NCBI GenBank assembly: GCA_039931775.1
Contig: JBDTRG010000171.1
Span: 16,055-80,054 of the forward strand
Source of the DNA: CAIWHR01 sp039931775
Lineage (GTDB): Bacteria; Pseudomonadota; Gammaproteobacteria; Burkholderiales; Casimicrobiaceae
Length of the DNA: 64,000 bases
Direction: 5' to 3'
Shown: positions 60,009 to 64,000 of the stretch, in pieces
Position numbering within the stretch: the stretch's first letter is position 1
Layout: every line of letters begins with the position of its first letter
Notes under the pieces: generated by a model
What the model was told of the DNA's origin: nothing
The model's database searches: none
The model's input: only the letters and a program-made list of their open reading frames with translations
Made by a program: the position numbers and the translations under genes

Positions 60009-63000
60009 ATGTCGACGAGCCGAAGCGCTGATTGCGTTCGCAACGAGCGCGCACGACCGAGCGGGGCGCAATCCCATCCGCCGCGAATTGGACCAGCGGA
60101 CGCGGTCGCTTGTGTAGTGCAGGGGGCCCTGCTTGCGGCGGTCATCGCGCTTTCGTCGACCGCGCACGCAGACATCGTCGTCGTCGGAGAGGTTGCGCCG
60201 GACCCCACCAGCGGAACGGTGAGCGGCACCGTTTCGGTCGGCAACAGCGTGTCGGGTCAGCTGACGGTCCAACTCGGCAGTACCCTCACGGCGAACAGCT
60301 TGAGTGTCGCCACCGGCGTCGCGAGTACCGGAACCGTCAATATCATCGGCACCACGGTCGGCCCGCAGACGATCCTCAATCTCACCGGACCCTCGGGTCC
60401 CGCGGACCAAAAGAACCCCCTTGACATAGGGAGCTGGGGCAACGGGACATTGATCGTTTCGAACGGCGCCATCCTCAACGGTGCCATCACCGGCGGTGTC
60501 CCCAACTCCAATTGCATCCCTTCGCTCTGCAACAACTTCATCGGCAATGCGGCCGGCGCGACGGCGCTGTTCAGGCTCACCGACGCCGGCACCACGGCCA
60601 ATCTCGCGGGTGGATTCATCGTCGGCTCCGCCGCGGTTTTCACCAACCCGCCGAATCCGTTCACTTTTGGCACGCCGGGGGGAACCACCCAGGCAACGCT
60701 GGAGGTCAAGAACGGCGCGACGCTCAACACCTACCAGTCGACCGTGTCGAATGGCCCAGGAGGGGCCAATCCAACCGGAACTGAGCACACGAATGCGACC
60801 GTCCTCGTCGATGGCGCCGGCTCGGTCTGGAATATCACGCGAAACGTCGTCACGGATACCCAGGCAAGTCTCAATGTCGCCAATCACGCAAACGCGACGG
60901 CGACCATCAACGTTCAGAACGGCGGTCAGATTGTCATCACCGGTGGTGCGGTTGCGGACCCCGCAATCCGTCCCGGGCTATACACCGGAGCGGGGACGAG
61001 CACGATCAATGTAAACAGCGGCGGAGCTCTGGTTTTTGCAGGCGAATCCGGCGTGATCCAGCTCGGCACCAATGGCGGCACATCGGCGGTCAACATCGAG
61101 AGCGGCGGAAAACTCTACGGCACGGGAACCAACGGATTGATGTTCATCAACGTCGGCCGCACGGCGGGGTCGGACGCCACGTTGAACGTCGATGGCGCGG
61201 GATCGAGTATTACGCTGAGCGGCGTCGGCGGTCTCGGCACGGGGGCCGGGAACGAAAACCAGGGCGCGTTCCTGACGATCGGGCGCCAATTGGGAAGCCA
61301 AGGGACGGCGACTGTCACCAATGGCGGTTCGATCCTCATCAGCGATGGTGGGCAGGCGGCCACGGCGGGTGGGCCCGGACTCCAGATCGGGCGCGACACG
61401 GGTTCGTCGGGGAGCCTCACCGTATCGGGCGCGACGTCCTCGATCACGATCCAGTCGACTGTCCAAAGTGTGGGACCGTTTTCGCTGAGCCCGGAGCTCA
61501 CAGTTGGACGAAATGGCAGCGGCACAATGCTCGTGGAAAATGGCGCGAGCGTAATCCTCGACGGCAATGCCGGATTCATCAACCTCGGCCGCGCCACCGG
61601 CGTATTCGCATCGCTCGACATCACGAGCGGCGGCAAGGTGTACGGCAGTGGTCTCAACGGGCTGCAGGCCGTGTTCGTAGGTCGGCAGGGATCGACCGCC
61701 GAGCTGAACGTGGATGGCGCCGGTTCGCAACTCACGATCAGCGGCGTCGGCGGCCCCAACTCGGGGGCGGTGGGCAACGGCGCCGCCATGAACATTGGAC
61801 GGGACGCCGGAAGCGTAGGCACCGTGACCGTGACCAACGGCGGCGCGATCCTGATGACGGACGCCGGCCAGGCCGCCACCGCTTCGGGCGTCGGGATACT
61901 CATCGGGCGCGATGCAGGTTCGTCTGGCTCACTCACCGTGTCGGGGTCTACGTCGACCCTCACGATCGAGCAGACCGGTCTGGGCAGCACCGCAGGTCCC
62001 GGAATCACGGTCGGCGGCACCGGCAGCGGCTCCGTGCAGGTCCTCGATGGAGGGACGATCACCATTCGTGACACCGGGCTCGCGGGTGGCGGGATGCTGA
62101 TCGCCCGCGACGCAGGGACCTCGGGGATGGTCACCGTTTCCGGCCCCGGGTCATCGATCACCGTCGAGCAGACCGGCGTCGGCACGGTCAACCCGGGAAT
62201 CACGGTCGGCCGCTTCGGCGCGGGGGAGATGCTGGTCACCGACGGCGCAACGGTTGCGGTCAACGGATCGATCCAGCGCAATTTCATCGTCGGCAACGCC
62301 GCCGGCGGAAACGGAACGCTGACCGTGTCGAACGGTGCGGCGATTTCCGCATCGTGGTTCGCAGTCGGAAACAACGGCGCGACCGGGCTCGCCACGATCG
62401 ACAACGCGGCGGTGAACATCGACGGTGTCACCATCAACTCCATCACCAACGAAGTCACCGGCGGCGGTTTCCGCGTAGGCCGCGGCACCGGCAGCGTCGG
62501 GACGCTGAACCTGATCAACGGCGCGCAGATCACGATCGACACGGCGACCACGACGCCCGAAATCTATCTCGGCGGCACCGGCGTGCTGACGGGAGGCAAC
62601 GGCACCGTCACCCTGTCCGGCGGATCCGGCGTCAGCTTCACGGGGGCCGGCGCGACACCGCAAGTCGTGATCGGCCACAGCGGAACCGGACTCTGGACGA
62701 TGGACGGCGCGAGCACACTGACCCTGCCCGCCGACGGCACCATCAAGCTCGGCGCGACCTCGACGGGGATCGGGCAACTGGAGATCCACGGCGGTTCGAC
62801 CGTGCAGACCGGCAGCATGATCGTGGGCGACAACGGGCAGGGCACGGTGCTTCTGACGAACGGCACTCTGACCGTGCAAAACGACACCGTGGTAGGCAGA
62901 GCCGGCACCGGCACCTTGAACCAGTCGGGTGGTAGCCACAACGTCAACGCGTCGCTGATTCTCGGCGGAGTCGATTTCGCCGACCTGGGTAGCGGCACCT

Positions 63001-64000
63001 ATCACCTGTCCGCGGGGACGCTTACGACGGGATCCACCGTTGTCGGCAACATCGGTGTCGGCGTGTTCAACCAGAGCGGAGGCGTCCACAACACCGGCGC
63101 GCTGTCCTTCGGCAACTGCGGCGGGTGCGGCGGCACCAATGCGAGCGGCACGTACAACCTGTCCGGAACCGGGGAACTCAATGCCGGCTCGATGACCCTC
63201 GGCAGCTTCGGCCGCGGCGAGTTCAATCAGTCCGGCAGTTCGGTGGCAACGATCGCGGGCTCGCTGGTGCTCGGCGCGGGCCCGGAAACGCCCCCGGGTC
63301 CCATTGGCGTTCCCGTACGCGAAGGCGTCTACAACCTCTCCGGCGGCACGCTGGCCGTCGGCGGCAACACGATACTCGGCGTCGGCAACGACTTCTTCAA
63401 CGGCGAGCCCGGCGGAAAGGGAACCTTCAATCAGACCGGCGGCAGCCACAGCGTCGGCGGCGATCTGATCCTGGGCCAGGCCAGCACCACCCTCCCCGTC
63501 GTCCCGCCTTCCGCCGGCGCGACGGGCATCTACAACCTCAGCGCGGGCTCGCTGACCGTCACCAATGCGACGATCGTCGGCGGCGATGGCGCGCCCGGTC
63601 TCGGCGGAACGGGGACATTCACGCACACCGGCGGGACGCACGATACGACGTTCCTCTCCGTCGGCGGCGCAAACGCCGTCGGCACCTACAACCTGAGTGG
63701 CACCGGTGTCGTCACGAGCGGAATCACCTATGTCGGCGCCGGCGTCGGCGCCAACGGAACGGTCAATCAAACCGGCGGCACACACAACACGAGCTTCCTC
63801 AACGTCGGCTTGCTCGGCGGCGCGACCGGCACGTACAACCTGTCCGGCGGACAGGTCAACGTGTCCGACAGCATGAACGTCGGCGGCGCGGCGGGGAGTT
63901 CGGGCACCGTCAATCACACCAACGGAAACGTCGCGGTCTCCTTCATCCTCACCGTGAACGGGACCGGCACCTACAATCTATCCGGTGGCGCGCTGTCGAG
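60009..64000 (+). CDS. Very large secreted repeat protein (PEP-CTERM/T5SS-associated repeats), 3' end beyond window
   Basis: At least 1330 codons from the ATG at 60009, with AGGGGGG six bases upstream, and no stop before the window end. An N-terminal extension of about 35 residues precedes a signal segment (GALLAAVIALSSTAHA) cleaved near residue 54. Residues from about 60 to 965 are made of repeats such as LNVDGAGSSITLSGVGG, IGRDAGSSGSLTVSG and GSGTMLVENGASV, the T5SS/PEP-CTERM-associated type. From about 966 on a second repeat class takes over: GTFNQTGGSHSVGGDLILGQ alternating with GTYNLSGG. The product should be a long beta-helix exported through the inner membrane and either displayed by a C-terminal autotransporter barrel or anchored by a PEP-CTERM signal; the decisive C-terminus is not in the window. 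It has few cysteines and is low in charged residues. Confidence 0.85.
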   Translation, partial: MSTSRSADCVRNERARPSGAQSHPPRIGPADAVACVVQGALLAAVIALSSTAHADIVVVGEVAPDPTSGTVSGTVSVGNSVSGQLTVQLGSTLTANSLSVATGVASTGTVNIIGTTVGPQTILNLTGPSGPADQKNPLDIGSWGNGTLIVSNGAILNGAITGGVPNSNCIPSLCNNFIGNAAGATALFRLTDAGTTANLAGGFIVGSAAVFTNPPNPFTFGTPGGTTQATLEVKNGATLNTYQSTVSNGPGGANPTGTEHTNATVLVDGAGSVWNITRNVVTDTQASLNVANHANATATINVQNGGQIVITGGAVADPAIRPGLYTGAGTSTINVNSGGALVFAGESGVIQLGTNGGTSAVNIESGGKLYGTGTNGLMFINVGRTAGSDATLNVDGAGSSITLSGVGGLGTGAGNENQGAFLTIGRQLGSQGTATVTNGGSILISDGGQAATAGGPGLQIGRDTGSSGSLTVSGATSSITIQSTVQSVGPFSLSPELTVGRNGSGTMLVENGASVILDGNAGFINLGRATGVFASLDITSGGKVYGSGLNGLQAVFVGRQGSTAELNVDGAGSQLTISGVGGPNSGAVGNGAAMNIGRDAGSVGTVTVTNGGAILMTDAGQAATASGVGILIGRDAGSSGSLTVSGSTSTLTIEQTGLGSTAGPGITVGGTGSGSVQVLDGGTITIRDTGLAGGGMLIARDAGTSGMVTVSGPGSSITVEQTGVGTVNPGITVGRFGAGEMLVTDGATVAVNGSIQRNFIVGNAAGGNGTLTVSNGAAISASWFAVGNNGATGLATIDNAAVNIDGVTINSITNEVTGGGFRVGRGTGSVGTLNLINGAQITIDTATTTPEIYLGGTGVLTGGNGTVTLSGGSGVSFTGAGATPQVVIGHSGTGLWTMDGASTLTLPADGTIKLGATSTGIGQLEIHGGSTVQTGSMIVGDNGQGTVLLTNGTLTVQNDTVVGRAGTGTLNQSGGSHNVNASLILGGVDFADLGSGTYHLSAGTLTTGSTVVGNIGVGVFNQSGGVHNTGALSFGNCGGCGGTNASGTYNLSGTGELNAGSMTLGSFGRGEFNQSGSSVATIAGSLVLGAGPETPPGPIGVPVREGVYNLSGGTLAVGGNTILGVGNDFFNGEPGGKGTFNQTGGSHSVGGDLILGQASTTLPVVPPSAGATGIYNLSAGSLTVTNATIVGGDGAPGLGGTGTFTHTGGTHDTTFLSVGGANAVGTYNLSGTGVVTSGITYVGAGVGANGTVNQTGGTHNTSFLNVGLLGGATGTYNLSGGQVNVSDSMNVGGAAGSSGTVNHTNGNVAVSFILTVNGTGTYNLSGGALS

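Noticed and set aside
62151..63917. A 588-codon minus-strand open frame opposite the repeat protein
   Set aside because: It is a mirror of regularly repeated codons; the plus strand gives a signal peptide, a ribosome site and known repeat motifs.
60009..64000. CRISPR-like array suggested by regular DNA repeats
   Set aside because: The periodicity is imperfect, every unit stays in one reading frame, and the translation is a classic beta-helix repeat.

Overview
The window is high-GC, gene-dense DNA that looks betaproteobacterial, most likely Burkholderiales or a relative. The indications are a ribonuclease/TonB/MtgA block, a BktB-type thiolase, a TctC-type binding protein, an Mpl ligase and a PEP-CTERM-associated repeat protein. 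No rRNA, tRNA, CRISPR array or intact insertion sequence was seen.

Left part (1-28,000): a conserved, mostly housekeeping landscape. On the minus strand lie a DSD1-type PLP enzyme (cut by the window edge), a DUF2306 membrane protein, an anti-sigma/ECF sigma pair with a secreted repeat protein, mgtE, mtgA, tonB and an RNB ribonuclease. A perfect 25-bp inverted repeat follows the ribonuclease. Next come an aldo/keto reductase and a carboxymuconolactone-decarboxylase-family protein (+), DUF1684 and 5'-nucleotidase genes, rocD, and a two-gene HcnB/HcnC-like flavoenzyme set coupled to a YqiA-type hydrolase whose start codon is unclear. These are followed by mpl, an MFS transporter, a DUF486 protein, an arylamine N-acetyltransferase, a GFA-family protein, a TetR repressor divergent from a bktB-like thiolase with two operator-like palindromes between them, a GNAT remnant and a Gfo/Idh/MocA dehydrogenase.

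Centre (28,004-52,991): the outstanding feature. Five minus-strand genes lie 1 bp apart or overlap. Three encode giant paralogous soluble hybrid histidine kinases (2955, 2267 and 2639 aa). Each has an N-terminal TPR-like solenoid, an array of GAF modules (I count 11, 7 and 9, so 27 in total), HisKA, HATPase and two receiver domains. They are followed by a free-standing Hpt protein and a receiver-class III nucleotidyl cyclase. Together they have all parts of a His-Asp-His-Asp phosphorelay: many GAF inputs on three kinases converge on one Hpt and one second-messenger output. The roughly 510-residue catalytic ends are nearly identical while the sensor arrays differ in number and type, which suggests expansion by duplication, module recombination and homogenisation. 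A TctC-type periplasmic binding protein gene ends 34 bp upstream of the first kinase.

Right part (53,000-64,000): a DUF1993 protein, a complete Fbp-like ABC importer (binding protein, fused double permease, ATPase) with an inositol-monophosphatase-family gene ahead of it, and the first 1330 codons of a very large secreted repeat protein that runs off the window end.
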